64,000 nt of DNA from Streptomyces sp. 11x1 (GCF_032598905.1 NZ_CP122458.1:620001-684000), one strand, 5' to 3'; numbered from the stretch's first letter, positions 52,279 to 61,407 are shown. The notes: generated by a model not told the origin, from the sequence alone. Made by a program: numbers and translations.

Positions 52279-53196
52279 GTGAGCCGGATCGTCTTCTTCC
52301 TGGTGCCCGGAGTCCATCTGCTGGACCTGGCCGGCCCCGCGCAGGTCTTCTCCACCGCGGCCGACTTCGGGCACCCCTACACCCTCACCTACGTCGCCGA
52401 ACGGCCGCAGGTCCCCTCGGCCCAGGGGCTGCCCCTCACGGCCCGGACCGACTGGCCCGACCTCGCACCCGAGGACCTGATCGTCGTGCCCGGCTGGCGG
52501 ACCGTGACCCTGGCCGACTCGCCCGCCGTCACCGACGCCTCCCTCAGGGCGCTGGCCGACCACCACGCGCGCGGCGGCACGGTGGCCAGCGTCTGTGCCG
52601 GCGCGGAGGCGCTCGGCCGGGCCGGTCTGCTCCAGGGCCGCCGCTGCACCACCCATCACGACGTGCAGGACGAGTTGGCTCTGCGCCATCCCGGGGCGGT
52701 CGTCGTCCGCGACGTCCTGTTCACCGCCGACGACCGGGTGATCACCTCGGCCGGCATCGCCAGCGGCATCGATCTGGCCCTGCACCTCGTCGCCGGACGG
52801 CACGGACCCGCCGTCGCCGCCCAGGTCGCACGCGACATGGTCGTCTACGCCCGCCGCAACGGCAACGAGCCGCAGTCCAGCGCGATGTTCCGGCACCGGT
52901 CCCACCTCGACGACACCGTGCACCGCGTCCAGGACCTCATCGACACCCGCTTCGACCGGCCTCTCCCGCTGACCGGTCTGGCCACGGCGGTCGGCGTCAG
53001 CGAACGCACCCTGACCCGGCTCTTCGGCCGCGCCACCGGTCTCACCCCGCTGCGCTACCAGCAGACCCTGCGTCTGGAGCGCGCCGAGCACCTCATCAGC
53101 CACGGTGCGACGGTCGACGCGGCCGCCCGCTCGGTCGGTTTCGAGGACGCCCGCATGCTGCGCCGCCTTCGCGCCCGCGCGTGGCAGACGCCCTAG
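52279..53196 (+). CDS. GlxA-type AraC family regulator (DJ-1/PfpI N-domain)
   Basis: 305 aa from the GTG at 52279. The N-terminal DJ-1/PfpI-like domain has IVFFLVPGVHLLDLAGPAQVF and SVCAGAEALGRAGLL; the Cys is conserved but the catalytic set is usually degenerate in such regulators. The C-terminal AraC helix-turn-helix pair is LTGLATAVGVSERTLTRLFGRATG (about 240) and AARSVGFEDARMLRRLRAR. It probably senses a small nitrogenous metabolite and controls the upstream hydrolase. Confidence 0.9.
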   Translation: MSRIVFFLVPGVHLLDLAGPAQVFSTAADFGHPYTLTYVAERPQVPSAQGLPLTARTDWPDLAPEDLIVVPGWRTVTLADSPAVTDASLRALADHHARGGTVASVCAGAEALGRAGLLQGRRCTTHHDVQDELALRHPGAVVVRDVLFTADDRVITSAGIASGIDLALHLVAGRHGPAVAAQVARDMVVYARRNGNEPQSSAMFRHRSHLDDTVHRVQDLIDTRFDRPLPLTGLATAVGVSERTLTRLFGRATGLTPLRYQQTLRLERAEHLISHGATVDAAARSVGFEDARMLRRLRARAWQTP

Positions 53197-53229
53197 CGTG
53201 AGGCTGGGCAGGGTGTCGGGGCGGCGGCT

Positions 53230-54069
53230 TCAGCCGATGTCCAGGTCGGTGTGCAACAGGTGGTGGTCCGAGATCTCCGAGAGCCGTACCTCGTGCCGGA
53301 GCGCGGTGATGCCGCGCAGGAAGACGTAGTCGAACTTGCTCTGCCAGTCGGTGGTCACCTCGCAGTCGCCGACCAGTGCGGGACGGCACTCGGGATCGGT
53401 GTCCGTGGCCAGCTTCCACAGCGGGGCGAGCTCGGGGGTGTCCGGCACCGCGTTGAAGTCGCCGACGACAACGGCACGGTCGTACCGGGCCACGACCGGG
53501 GCGAGCACGCGGACCTGCCGCGCCCGGACCTCCGGCTGCTGCCGTTGGGCGAGGTGCGTGTTGAAGACCCGGACGGACCGGCCGTCGATCTTCGTGGTGA
53601 CCGCCATGTAGCCCCGGTCCTCGGATCCGCCGTCGGGGTACTCCACGTCGACGCGGTCCGTCATCGGTGCCGCCGAGAGGATCGCCTGGCCGTAGCCGCC
53701 CGGGCTCCACGGCACTCCCCCGCAACGGTTCCAGTTCCGCAGCACGGTCCCGTACTCGACGTGGTAGACCAGCCCGTGCAGGCTCTCCAGGTACTCCCGG
53801 ATCCGCTCGACGTCACGCGCGCACGCTTCCTGCAGCCCGATGACCTGCGGCGCGTACTTGGCGATCTCCGCCGCCCGGTCGACGTTGCTCTCCTTGCAGG
53901 GGTTGCACATGTTCCAGGTCATCACCCGGTTCGGTACGACGTCCTTGACGGGGTCGAGGGGCTGCGATGGGGCGAAGAGGCCGTCGCCGGGCGAGCTGGA
54001 GCCCAGTATCACCACACAGACCACGGCGACGGCGCCGGTGAGCAACCGCGTTCCCTTCCCGAACACCAT
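53230..54069 (-). CDS. secreted endonuclease/exonuclease/phosphatase family protein
   Basis: 279 aa from the ATG at 54069. A signal peptide or anchor (LLTGAVAVVCVVILGSSS) precedes a DNase I-like fold: VMTWNMCNPCK, VIGLQEACA with the catalytic Glu, VVVGDFNAVPDT and ISDHHLLHTDL with the general-base His. The family hydrolyses phosphodiesters or inositol phosphates; substrate unknown. It faces the regulator convergently with 33 bases between stops. Confidence 0.88.
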   Translation of the reverse strand: MVFGKGTRLLTGAVAVVCVVILGSSSPGDGLFAPSQPLDPVKDVVPNRVMTWNMCNPCKESNVDRAAEIAKYAPQVIGLQEACARDVERIREYLESLHGLVYHVEYGTVLRNWNRCGGVPWSPGGYGQAILSAAPMTDRVDVEYPDGGSEDRGYMAVTTKIDGRSVRVFNTHLAQRQQPEVRARQVRVLAPVVARYDRAVVVGDFNAVPDTPELAPLWKLATDTDPECRPALVGDCEVTTDWQSKFDYVFLRGITALRHEVRLSEISDHHLLHTDLDIG

Positions 54070-54178
54070 CGCCTCCCTGGGTGGATTCCGGTGGCAACCT
54101 GCTTGTCCCTGCACGAGGTTATGGGACGAGCCTGTGAGCGGCACACGACCGCCGTCGGCCGGAGAGCACGCGCGGCCG

Positions 54179-54640
54179 CTACTGGCCGGGGATGTCGAGC
54201 GCGGTTCCGTAGAGCCGGTCCACCCGCAGCCGGACGACCACGCGGCGTTCGGCGACCAGCTGTTCCAGGAAGGCGTCCTCGTCCTCGGGCTTCGCCTCCT
54301 TCGGGATGAGCCCGAGGAGTTCCCTCCCCACGGCGTCACCCGGAGCCGCGGTGGCCTCCGAGACCTCGGCCTCGCCCTCGGCCACGGCGAACGACCACAC
54401 GTCGCCGCCCTGGACGTGCAGGGTCGCGCGCGGATTGTGCCGCAGGTGCTTGGCCTTGACCCGGTCGACGGTCGTCGAGAACCGCAGGAGGCGGGCCTCG
54501 GGATCCCAGCTGTACACCATGGTGGTCAGGTGGGGTCGGCCATCGCGCTTGACGGTGGCGAGCGTGCCGAACCGGTGCGTGCCGAGGAGACCGGAGAGGG
54601 CCTCGTCGGACAGCGGGCGCGGGGCCGGTCCTTGAGTCAT
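54179..54640 (-). CDS. PPOX-class F420-dependent flavin/deazaflavin enzyme
   Basis: 153 aa split-barrel fold: GTHRFGTLATVKRDGRPHLTTMVYSWD at the N-terminus and VDRVKAKHLRHNPRATLHV in the centre. It is in the TIGR03618-like PPOX group of Actinobacteria that bind F420 or FMN. The AAGGACC-type leader and ATG at 54640 are plausible. Two LLM-type F420 oxidoreductases lie further along, so F420 metabolism is well supported in the organism. Confidence 0.85.
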   Translation of the reverse strand: MTQGPAPRPLSDEALSGLLGTHRFGTLATVKRDGRPHLTTMVYSWDPEARLLRFSTTVDRVKAKHLRHNPRATLHVQGGDVWSFAVAEGEAEVSEATAAPGDAVGRELLGLIPKEAKPEDEDAFLEQLVAERRVVVRLRVDRLYGTALDIPGQ

Positions 54641-54701
54641 GCTCTGATCAACTTCGCCGGGCCCGCCGATATTTCCCGGGCAGCCGGTCCGACGCCCTTG
54701 C

Positions 54702-54707
54702 TATGGT
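54702..54707 (+). promoter_or_regulatory. TATGGT -10 box of a leaderless VOC gene
   Basis: TATGGT ends six bases before the ATG at 54714, with no ribosome site between. This matches leaderless initiation in Streptomyces; the -35 could not be assigned. Confidence 0.45.
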
Positions 54708-54713
54708 GCGCCG

Positions 54714-55148
54714 ATGTCATCGATCAAGACGGTCCAGGTCACCTTCGACTGTGCGGAACCCGAGCGTGTCGCTCGCTTCTGGTGCGAGGTGCTGGGGTAC
54801 GTCGTACCGCCGGCGCCGGAGGGGTTCACCTCCTGGGACGAGTACGACCGTTCCCTGCCGCCCGAGCGTCAGGGTGCGGGGTTCGTGTGCATGGATCCCT
54901 CCGGGGTCGGGCCCCGGATGTACTTCCAGCGCGTTCCCGAGGGAAAGGTCGTCAAGAACCGGGTGCACCTCGATGTGCGGGTGGGCACCGGGCTCGTGGG
55001 GGACGAGCGGGTGGCCGCGCTCGAGGCCGAGTGCGCACGGCTGGTCGCGCTCGGCGCGGTACGTGTTCACCTTCTGCGCGCCGACGAGTACAACGAGTCC
55101 TGCCTGGTGATGCAGGACATCGAGGGCAACGAGTTCTGCCTCGACTGA
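54714..55148 (+). CDS. VOC/glyoxalase-like superfamily protein
   Basis: 144 aa: VQVTFDCAEPERVARFWCEVLGY opens the first beta-alpha-beta unit and ESCLVMQDIEGNEFCLD ends the second. The metal ligands typical of glyoxalase I are only partly seen (HLDVRV, EFCLD), so the substrate is open. The gene is monocistronic and followed by an inverted-repeat element 28 bases after the stop. Confidence 0.85.
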   Translation: MSSIKTVQVTFDCAEPERVARFWCEVLGYVVPPAPEGFTSWDEYDRSLPPERQGAGFVCMDPSGVGPRMYFQRVPEGKVVKNRVHLDVRVGTGLVGDERVAALEAECARLVALGAVRVHLLRADEYNESCLVMQDIEGNEFCLD

Positions 55149-55176
55149 GCTTGGCGGGTCCGGTCGAGCGGCGCCC

Positions 55177-55392
55177 CTAAAGCGTGTTTCGGAAGTCCCT
55201 TCGTCGCCCGAAGGACGGCTCTGCGGCGTCGGGTGCGTGCTCTCGGCGTGCCGGGCGAAAGGCCTCGTACTGGGCGTACTCGGCCTTTCGTCCGGTGCGG
55301 CGGTGGGGGGTACCTCCCGGTCGAGCGAAGCCGAGACTGGGGGAGCGTGCCGGGCGTCGCAGAGCAGAAGGGACTTCCGAAACACGCTTTAG
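55177..55392. mobile_element. 216-bp inverted-repeat element with different ends (element 3)
   Basis: Perfect terminal inverted repeats of 25 bases begin CTAAAGCGTGTTTCGGAAGT. There is no transposase frame. The interior shares CGTCGCCCGAAGG, GTGCTCTCGGCGTGCCGGGC and GGTACCTCCCGGTCGAGCG with element 1, but in a different order. The right end supplies the TAA stop of the ECF41 sigma gene (55389-55391). Confidence 0.75.
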
Positions 55393-56351
55393 CTCGTTGT
55401 CGCCCACGGGCGCAGCTTCTCGGGGTTTCGGATCGCCCAGATGCGGGTGACGTGGCCGTCGGTGACGTCGAACGCGGCCACGGTCATGACGACGCCGTCG
55501 CGCCGGGCCACCAGGCCCGGCGCACCGTTGACCGACCGCTCCAGGAGTTCGAGTCCGGGCGCCCTGTCGGCGATGGCGACCATGTACTGGGCGATCCGCG
55601 CGCCGCCCTCGGCGGGGTGCAGCAAGGCACCGACCACGCCGCCGCCGTCGGCGGTCATCACGGCGCCCGGGTCGAGGAGGCCGACGAGGGCGGCGATGTC
55701 CTTGCTCTCCCACGCCTGCTTGACGTGTCTGACGACCTCCGCGCGCTCGGCCGTCGGCTCCGGAGCACGTGCGGCGCCCGCCCGTCGCCGGGCGGAGGCG
55801 GCCAGTTGCTTGCAGGCCCCGGAGCTCCGCCCGAGAACGTCGGCGATCTCGGCGAACGGATACCGGAAGACGTCGTGCAGCACGAACGCGACCCGCTCGG
55901 CCGGCGTCATGGACTCCAGGACGACGAGGAAGGCCATGCCCACCGATTCGTCCAGCACGATCTGGTCGGCCGGATCAGCGGGCCGCGCGGGGCCGACGGG
56001 GTCGGCGGGGCCCGCGGCGTGGACGCCACCGGCCGCGTGCTCCCACTCGGTGCGGTCCGGCAGCGGCTCGGGCAACCACACGCCGACGTAGCGCTCACGG
56101 CGGGCTCGCGCCGAGCGCAACAGGTCCAGGCAGATACGGCCGGTGACGGTCGTCAGCCACGCGCCGGGTGACTCGATCTCCTGACGCCTGCGGCTCGGCA
56201 GCCCGTACCAGCGCGCGTAGGCATCCTGTACGGCGTCCTCGGCCTCCGTCGCCGAACCGAGCAACCGGTAGGCGACATTGAGTAGTTGACGCCGCTCCCC
56301 GTCCACCGCCCGCACGCCCGTCGATCCGTCCACCGCCGCCCCCTCGCCCAA
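55389..56351 (-). CDS. ECF41-type sigma factor with SnoaL-like C-terminal domain
   Basis: 320 aa. Region 2: LLNVAYRLLGSATEAEDAVQDAYARW (about 22-47). Region 4: PAERVAFVLHDVFRYPFAEIADVLGRSSGACKQLAASARRR (about 150-190). The fused NTF2/SnoaL-like domain carries DGGGVVG and NPEKLRP motifs, which in ECF41 sigmas control activity in cis. WLPEPLPD sits in the linker. No classical anti-sigma factor is needed. Its TAA stop lies inside element 3. The divergent gene at 56437 is a likely target. Confidence 0.92.
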   Translation of the reverse strand: MGEGAAVDGSTGVRAVDGERRQLLNVAYRLLGSATEAEDAVQDAYARWYGLPSRRRQEIESPGAWLTTVTGRICLDLLRSARARRERYVGVWLPEPLPDRTEWEHAAGGVHAAGPADPVGPARPADPADQIVLDESVGMAFLVVLESMTPAERVAFVLHDVFRYPFAEIADVLGRSSGACKQLAASARRRAGAARAPEPTAERAEVVRHVKQAWESKDIAALVGLLDPGAVMTADGGGVVGALLHPAEGGARIAQYMVAIADRAPGLELLERSVNGAPGLVARRDGVVMTVAAFDVTDGHVTRIWAIRNPEKLRPWATTS

Positions 56352-56436
56352 CTCGCCTTACCTATCGCCGGCCCACGTCGTCGGACTGATGAGACCTTAT
56401 CGATCCACTGCCCGAGGGCGTGAAGGAGACCGCGAC

Positions 56437-56811
56437 ATGGCCACCCAGGTGACGGCGACGGCGAACACCCAGCGCACTTCCTCATTCCTGCGGACCGCGA
56501 TCGCGCTGCAGACCCTGACGATCTTCCTCCAGGCGATCTCCGCCGGACTGCTGCTGACCTCGACGTACGGCGCGACGCTGCACAGTGTCGGCGCGCGGGT
56601 GATGTACGGGGCGTCGATGCTCTACGTGCTCGCGGCGGTGCTGGCGTGGAAGCCGGGCGGCGGGTCGCCCCGGCCCGTCCTGCACGCGACCGGCTTCCTC
56701 GCCCTCGCCTCGGTGCAGGTCGTGGTCGGCATCGCCCATGTCCCGGCGGTCCATCTGCCCCTGGGAGTCCTGATGTTCGGCTTGAGCGTACTGGCACTGG
56801 CGCGGCGCTGA
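56437..56811 (+). CDS. integral membrane protein divergent from ECF41 sigma
   Basis: 124 aa from the ATG at 56437 (AAGGAG eight bases upstream). Four hydrophobic segments are apparent (IALQTLTIFLQAISAGLLL, ARVMYGASMLYVLAAVLAW, HATGFLALASVQVVVGIA and LPLGVLMFGLSVLALA). No family was recognised. ECF41 sigmas usually control a neighbouring gene, so it is a reasonable target of the divergent sigma; this is inference. Confidence 0.75.
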   Translation: MATQVTATANTQRTSSFLRTAIALQTLTIFLQAISAGLLLTSTYGATLHSVGARVMYGASMLYVLAAVLAWKPGGGSPRPVLHATGFLALASVQVVVGIAHVPAVHLPLGVLMFGLSVLALARR

Positions 56812-56844
56812 GACCCGGATGCCGCCCCTGCCTCCGCCGACCGG

Positions 56845-58026
56845 CTAGAAGATGCCGGCCTGCATGTGGCGTACGAGGTCGGCCAGGATCTCGCGGAGCC
56901 ACGGGCTGCGGGCGGCCGGCAACCGGGCCAGGGTGTGCCGAAAGGCGCCCGGGTCCATGCGGAACGGATGGCTGGGACGCGGTGGGGGCGGATCGTCGCC
57001 GAGGATGTCGGCATGCTTTCCGCCCGATAGGAGGAGGGGCGGCGATGGTTCAGGGAAGACCAGCCACCGCCACACCCCGAACGGCAGCGGCACCGGGCGG
57101 GCGGCCGGGGTCACCGGGGTGGGTGCCTGGGGGGATGACTGGGTGGGTGCCGCCGTGGCCGCGCCCCACCGGCCGCCGGGGGGTGTCCACAGCTCCCCCG
57201 TCTGCGGATGGACCGGTACGAGGAGGAAGTCGGCGCCGGAGTCGGGGGCGGGGCACTCCGGCCCTGCGAGGACGGCTCGCAGCGTCGGCGGGTCGGCGGG
57301 CGGCCGCATCGGGCCGGCCGGCAGGAACGCGTCGAGGGCGCGTCGGAAGACCTCCGCCGTCAGGCCGTCCGGGACGGTCACGGGCCGGCCCTCCGAGGCC
57401 GCCAGCAGGTGTGCGAGCGCCCGGCCGGCCGCCGCCTCCCACTCCGGGCTCCACGACCACCAGTGGTGCGTGCCCGAGATCGAACCCCATGCGGCGATCG
57501 GCTCGAACGGCCGCGTGATCTGCGCCGTCTCCATCAGCTCCGACCAGGACAGCGGCGGGGCGTCGCCCACGCGGCGGCGGCGCACGGCGTTCGGGGAGAG
57601 CCACACCGCCTGCCAGAGCGAGCAGTCGTCGATCCGGCTCGCCACGGGCAGACCGCACGCCTCGCAGGCCATGTTGGGCCCGTCGGCCCCGTCCAGACCG
57701 CAGCAGTAGCCGCCGGCCTTCTCTGGGATCAGCCGGGTGCCGCGGGCGTCTCCGGGGGCGATGACGACCGCGCCGGGCGGGCCGTCGGAGAGGGCGGGGA
57801 CCGGCGCGTGGACGCCTCGGGCCGCCGCCTCCTCCGGGTCGACCTCCTCCCACAACCGCCACGGTGGGCCGCTGGGCTCCACCTCCACGGCGAAGGTCCC
57901 CGACTCCATGAGCACCGGCAACTGAATCCCGTTCCCGTACTTCTGATGGGCGTGAACCGGCAGGGTGACCCGGGACAGTGGGGCGGTCAGCGCGGCACCG
58001 CACCCCACACACTCAAAAACGAACAA
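56845..58026 (-). CDS. hypothetical protein with cysteine-rich zinc-binding-like motifs
   Basis: 393 aa from a TTG at 58026 (GGAGG four bases upstream); the first ATG would remove the conserved FVFECVGCGA start. CVGCG at residue 6, YCCGLDGADGPNMACEACG near 130 form a CxxC...CxxC pattern that may bind zinc. A WWSWSPEWEAAAGRAL segment and a long proline-rich C-terminal third follow. Proteins with this start are common in Streptomyces but I know no function for them. The gene faces the unrelated gene at 58220 across a 193-base divergent gap. Confidence 0.75.
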   Translation of the reverse strand: MFVFECVGCGAALTAPLSRVTLPVHAHQKYGNGIQLPVLMESGTFAVEVEPSGPPWRLWEEVDPEEAAARGVHAPVPALSDGPPGAVVIAPGDARGTRLIPEKAGGYCCGLDGADGPNMACEACGLPVASRIDDCSLWQAVWLSPNAVRRRRVGDAPPLSWSELMETAQITRPFEPIAAWGSISGTHHWWSWSPEWEAAAGRALAHLLAASEGRPVTVPDGLTAEVFRRALDAFLPAGPMRPPADPPTLRAVLAGPECPAPDSGADFLLVPVHPQTGELWTPPGGRWGAATAAPTQSSPQAPTPVTPAARPVPLPFGVWRWLVFPEPSPPLLLSGGKHADILGDDPPPPRPSHPFRMDPGAFRHTLARLPAARSPWLREILADLVRHMQAGIF

Positions 58027-58219
58027 CCGTCCTCCGCTGGGAAATTCAGAACGGCATCGTCGCAGTACAGCGACGACAGACCAACGTGTTTTCCGTTCGC
58101 AGCGGTACAGAAGCACTGCGCTGGCGCCCCGGGACAGCGGAGCTCCGGCAGGCCGAGGCCGCGGCGGGACCCCCCGCGTGAGCTGCGGGTGGGTGCGGCG
58201 GGGATACTGGTGGACGCAC

Positions 58220-59437
58220 GTGCCCCTGCTTCCCGATGGACTCATGCCGACCTCCCCCACAGCTCGTCCCACTCCCCCGACGGTGTGGCCGGCACGCGGC
58301 CGCCACATCGGACCCGACGCGGAGGACGTCCTCCGTCGTACTCTGCGGCAGCTCAAGGACAGTCAGGTCATCGACGACTTCCTCGAAGTGCCCGACCCGG
58401 GGGGCGAGTCCCCGGAGCGGGTCTTCGAGGCCCGTTGGCGGGTCGCCGACGACGTGACCGTGCGTGCCCGACTCGCCCTCGCGCCCGACCAGGGCGGGGG
58501 CCGGGAATGGACCCTCCTCGCGGAGGCGGAACAGCCGTGGGATCCGGCGTGGCCCTCCCCCGTCACCCGGTTCTGGCCGGAGTACGGCGACTGGGACCAC
58601 GACGCCGTCACCGGCCTGTCGCTGAGCAGGATCAACGCCCTCCCCGAGGACGACAAGGACGTACGGCGCGTGCTTCGGGACGCGGGGCGCGGAGGGTGGT
58701 GCGTGCACGTCGTCGTCCATGAGGCGATGACCACGGACGAGCGCGGTCAGTTGCCCCTGGCGCGCTGGCTGTCGCCGAGTCTGCGCCACCGCGTGGTCGA
58801 GCACCGTGCCGCCCCGCACCAGGTACGGGTCGTGAACTGGGCGCTGCGTGAGTTCGACGCCGAGGTACCGCGCGGCGGTGCCGTGGTGCTGCCCGGCACT
58901 CCGGCCCCCTCCGGCTACGACACCGAGGACTTCACCGTACGCACGGTGTTCCTGGACGGTTCGGAGCCGGTCGCCCTCGTCGCGGCGGTCACGCGGTTCG
59001 CCGCGCTGTCGCGCCCGCTGCCCGACGGCGCCGACGAGGCCCTCACGGCGCTGCGGGACGACTGGCACCTGCTCACTCTCGAGGAGGAACTCGCGCGGGA
59101 GCGGAAGCGGGTGGCGATGTACGCGGAGGCGCTGGAGGCCATGACCGCTTCCCGGGACCTGTACCGGGAGGCGACCGAGCGCGCCCATGAGGCGCTCGCC
59201 GCCTACCGTGAGTCCGCCGAGGCCGCCCCCGCCGCGCAGCCGCCGTCCGGGAAGCCGGCGGTGTCCCCGTTCCAACAGCTGGCGCGCACGCTGGAGCGCT
59301 TCAAGGGCGGCCCCAAGGCCTCCTCGCGTCCCGCCGCCACCGATCACGGAGAGGAATCCGCGGAGGGCGCCCCGTCCACCGGCACGGAACTCGGCTCGGA
59401 ACTGGGCGCGGAGCGGCGGGGCAGCGACGGGGCGTAG
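58220..59437 (+). CDS. hypothetical protein with C-terminal coiled coil
   Basis: 405 aa from the GTG at 58220; an ATG at 58244 is also possible. GATACT at 58203 is a -10 candidate for a near-leaderless start. The body (RFWPEYGDWDHDAVTGLSLSRIN, GQLPLARWLSPSLRHRVVEHRAAPHQVRVVNWALREF) has no family match for me. Residues about 275-335 form a coiled coil (LEEELARERKRVAMYAEALEAM), followed by a low-complexity tail. It is divergent from the zinc-motif protein. Function unknown. Confidence 0.65.
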   Translation: MPLLPDGLMPTSPTARPTPPTVWPARGRHIGPDAEDVLRRTLRQLKDSQVIDDFLEVPDPGGESPERVFEARWRVADDVTVRARLALAPDQGGGREWTLLAEAEQPWDPAWPSPVTRFWPEYGDWDHDAVTGLSLSRINALPEDDKDVRRVLRDAGRGGWCVHVVVHEAMTTDERGQLPLARWLSPSLRHRVVEHRAAPHQVRVVNWALREFDAEVPRGGAVVLPGTPAPSGYDTEDFTVRTVFLDGSEPVALVAAVTRFAALSRPLPDGADEALTALRDDWHLLTLEEELARERKRVAMYAEALEAMTASRDLYREATERAHEALAAYRESAEAAPAAQPPSGKPAVSPFQQLARTLERFKGGPKASSRPAATDHGEESAEGAPSTGTELGSELGAERRGSDGA

Positions 59438-59441
59438 CCCC

Positions 59442-59478
59442 CGGGTCTACGGTCTCGGGTCTACGGTCTCGGGTCTCG
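59442..59478 (+). repeat. 14-bp tandem repeat after the coiled-coil gene
   Basis: CGGGTCTACGGTCT repeats two and a half times directly after the stop codon, before a small hairpin. Confidence 0.8.
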
Positions 59479-59491
59479 GGGCGAGGCCCCG
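59477..59491. terminator. short terminator hairpin between convergent genes
   Basis: CGGGGC-GAG-GCCCCG forms a 6-base stem between the coiled-coil gene and the LLM oxidoreductase, ten bases from the latter's stop. Confidence 0.45.
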
Positions 59492-59501
59492 GTGACGGGT
59501 G

Positions 59502-60473
59502 TCAGGCGAAGGCTTCGCACAGGGCGGGCAGCAGGGTCTTCTCCGACCAGTCCAGGTACGCGGGCTGGGACTCGCCGCCGATCTGGACGAGGGCGATCTC
59601 GGTGAACCCGGCCTCGGCGTACGGGCGTACGGCCTCGACGAACGCGTCGGGGTCGTCGCCGCACGGGATGGACGCGGCGACGTCGTCGGGCGTGACGTAC
59701 TGCGTGGCCGCATCGAAGGAATCCGGGTGCGGCAGTTCCGAGTTGACCTTCCAGCCGCCACCGAACCAGCGGAACTGCTCGTGCGCGCGCCGTACGGCCG
59801 TGTCGCGGTCGGTGTCGTAGCAGACGGGAAGTTGACCCACGCGCGGCTTGCCCGTGCCGCCGTGCCGGTCGAACGCCTGGAGCAGCCCGGCCTCGGGCTC
59901 CGTGGCGATGACCAGGTCGCCGAGCCTGCCCGCGAGGGAGCACGACTGCTCGCCGGAGACGGCGATACCGAGGGGCGGCGGGTCGTCCGGCAGGTCCCAG
60001 AGCCGGGCGGACTCCACGTCGTAGTGCGTGCCGTGGTGGTTCACATGGCCGCCACCGAAGAGCGCCCGGATGATCTCCACCGCCTCTTCGAGCATCTCGT
60101 GCCGGACGTTCACGGACGGCCAACCGCCGCCCACCACGTGTTCGTTGAGGTTCTCCCCGGAGCCGAGCCCCAGCCGGAAACGCCCCTCGGACAGCAACTG
60201 CATCGTCGCCGCCTTCTGCGCCACCACCGCCGGGTGGTAGCGGAACGAGGGACAGGTCACATAGGTCATCAGCGGTATGCGTGACGTGGCCTGGGCGGCC
60301 GCGCCGAGGACACTCCACGCGTACGGTGAGCGGCCCTGCGAGCGCAGCCACGGGAAGTAGTGGTCGGAGGTCACCGAGAAGTCGAACCCCGCGGCCTCCG
60401 CCCGCACCACGTGGTCGACGAGGTCACGGGGGCCTGCCTGCTCGGTCATCATCGTGTAGCCGATTTGCACCAT
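59502..60473 (-). CDS. LLM-class F420-dependent oxidoreductase (Fgd-like)
   Basis: 323 aa TIM-barrel of the luciferase-like family: VQIGYTMMTEQAGPRDLVDHVVRAEAAGFDFSVTSDHYFPW at the start, GLGSGENLNEHVVGGGWPSV in the active-site region and DDPDAFVEAVRPYAEAGFTEIALVQIG at the end. The TSDHYFPW and GSGENLNE motifs are those of F420-dependent glucose-6-phosphate dehydrogenase relatives, though glucose-6-phosphate specificity is uncertain. It is followed upstream by a second LLM gene, 49 bases away. Confidence 0.9.
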   Translation of the reverse strand: MVQIGYTMMTEQAGPRDLVDHVVRAEAAGFDFSVTSDHYFPWLRSQGRSPYAWSVLGAAAQATSRIPLMTYVTCPSFRYHPAVVAQKAATMQLLSEGRFRLGLGSGENLNEHVVGGGWPSVNVRHEMLEEAVEIIRALFGGGHVNHHGTHYDVESARLWDLPDDPPPLGIAVSGEQSCSLAGRLGDLVIATEPEAGLLQAFDRHGGTGKPRVGQLPVCYDTDRDTAVRRAHEQFRWFGGGWKVNSELPHPDSFDAATQYVTPDDVAASIPCGDDPDAFVEAVRPYAEAGFTEIALVQIGGESQPAYLDWSEKTLLPALCEAFA

Positions 60474-60522
60474 AATCGGCCGGGTCCCCGCCTGAGCGGA
60501 TCAGAAACAGCCGACAGGAAGG

Positions 60523-61407
60523 TCAGGTGGTGGGTGCCACGCGCCACGCTTCGAGCACGGCCCCCAGCTGCCGCAGCGGGTCCTCGCCCACGAAGCGCAG
60601 GACGACCGTGTCGGCGCCGGCATCCGCGAGCGCCCGGACGGCGCCGGAGGCCCCGGCGGCGTCGCCGGAGACAGTGAAGACCTCCTCCTGGGGACGGCCC
60701 AGCCAGGCGCCGTGCCCCTCGGTGTGGGGGTGGAGGGTACGGGCGACCTCGCCGGGGTCGTCACCGACGCACGCGAAGGCGAAGACGGTGAGTGTGTGGT
60801 CGGCTGTCGCGCCCCCCTTGGCGACGAGCTCGCGGGTGTGCTCCAGGTCGCGCGGCCCGTGGCCCTCGGCGATCAGTGTGCCGTCGGCGACGCGGCCGGA
60901 CAGTTCGAGGGAACGGGGACGCACCACGCCCGCGACGACCGGCGGGACCTCGGTCGGCGCGTGCACCAACTCGACTCCGTCCAGCCGTACTTCACGCCCC
61001 GCCAGTGCTACACGCTCACCGCGCAGCAGCGCGCGCACGGAGGTGATCGTCTCCTCCAGGAGCGCCAGCGGGGAGCGGGGCGCGACACCGACCTGGGCCA
61101 TCCATTCCCGTACGCCGTGCCCGATGCCGGCCACCAGCCGGCCGGGGAACACCCGGGCCAGCGTGGCCAGTTCCATCGCCAGCAGCGCCGGGCTGCGCAG
61201 CGGGGCCGGAGTGATGCCGATGCCCACCCGCAGACGCTGTGTCGCGCCCAGAGCCACGGCCGCCGCCGTGACGCCGCCGTTCCAGCCGAGGTCCTCCACC
61301 ACCCACAGGTCGTCCACCCCGAGCGCCTCGGCCCGCCGCGCGAACTCCGGCAACCCTTCCGGGGCCCAGTCGCGGTCGTACATCACACCGATCCGTACGT
61401 TCGTCAT
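60523..61407 (-). CDS. LLM-class F420-dependent oxidoreductase
   Basis: 294 aa. RIGVMYDRDWAPEGLPEFARRAEALGVDDLWVVEDLGW begins the barrel, GIGITPAPLRSPALLAMELATLARVFPGRLVAGIGHGVREWMAQVG is central and ALADAGADTVVLRFVGEDPLRQL ends it. It lies on the same strand just upstream of the other LLM gene (49 bases), suggesting a shared transcript. Substrate unknown. Confidence 0.88.
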   Translation of the reverse strand: MTNVRIGVMYDRDWAPEGLPEFARRAEALGVDDLWVVEDLGWNGGVTAAAVALGATQRLRVGIGITPAPLRSPALLAMELATLARVFPGRLVAGIGHGVREWMAQVGVAPRSPLALLEETITSVRALLRGERVALAGREVRLDGVELVHAPTEVPPVVAGVVRPRSLELSGRVADGTLIAEGHGPRDLEHTRELVAKGGATADHTLTVFAFACVGDDPGEVARTLHPHTEGHGAWLGRPQEEVFTVSGDAAGASGAVRALADAGADTVVLRFVGEDPLRQLGAVLEAWRVAPTT

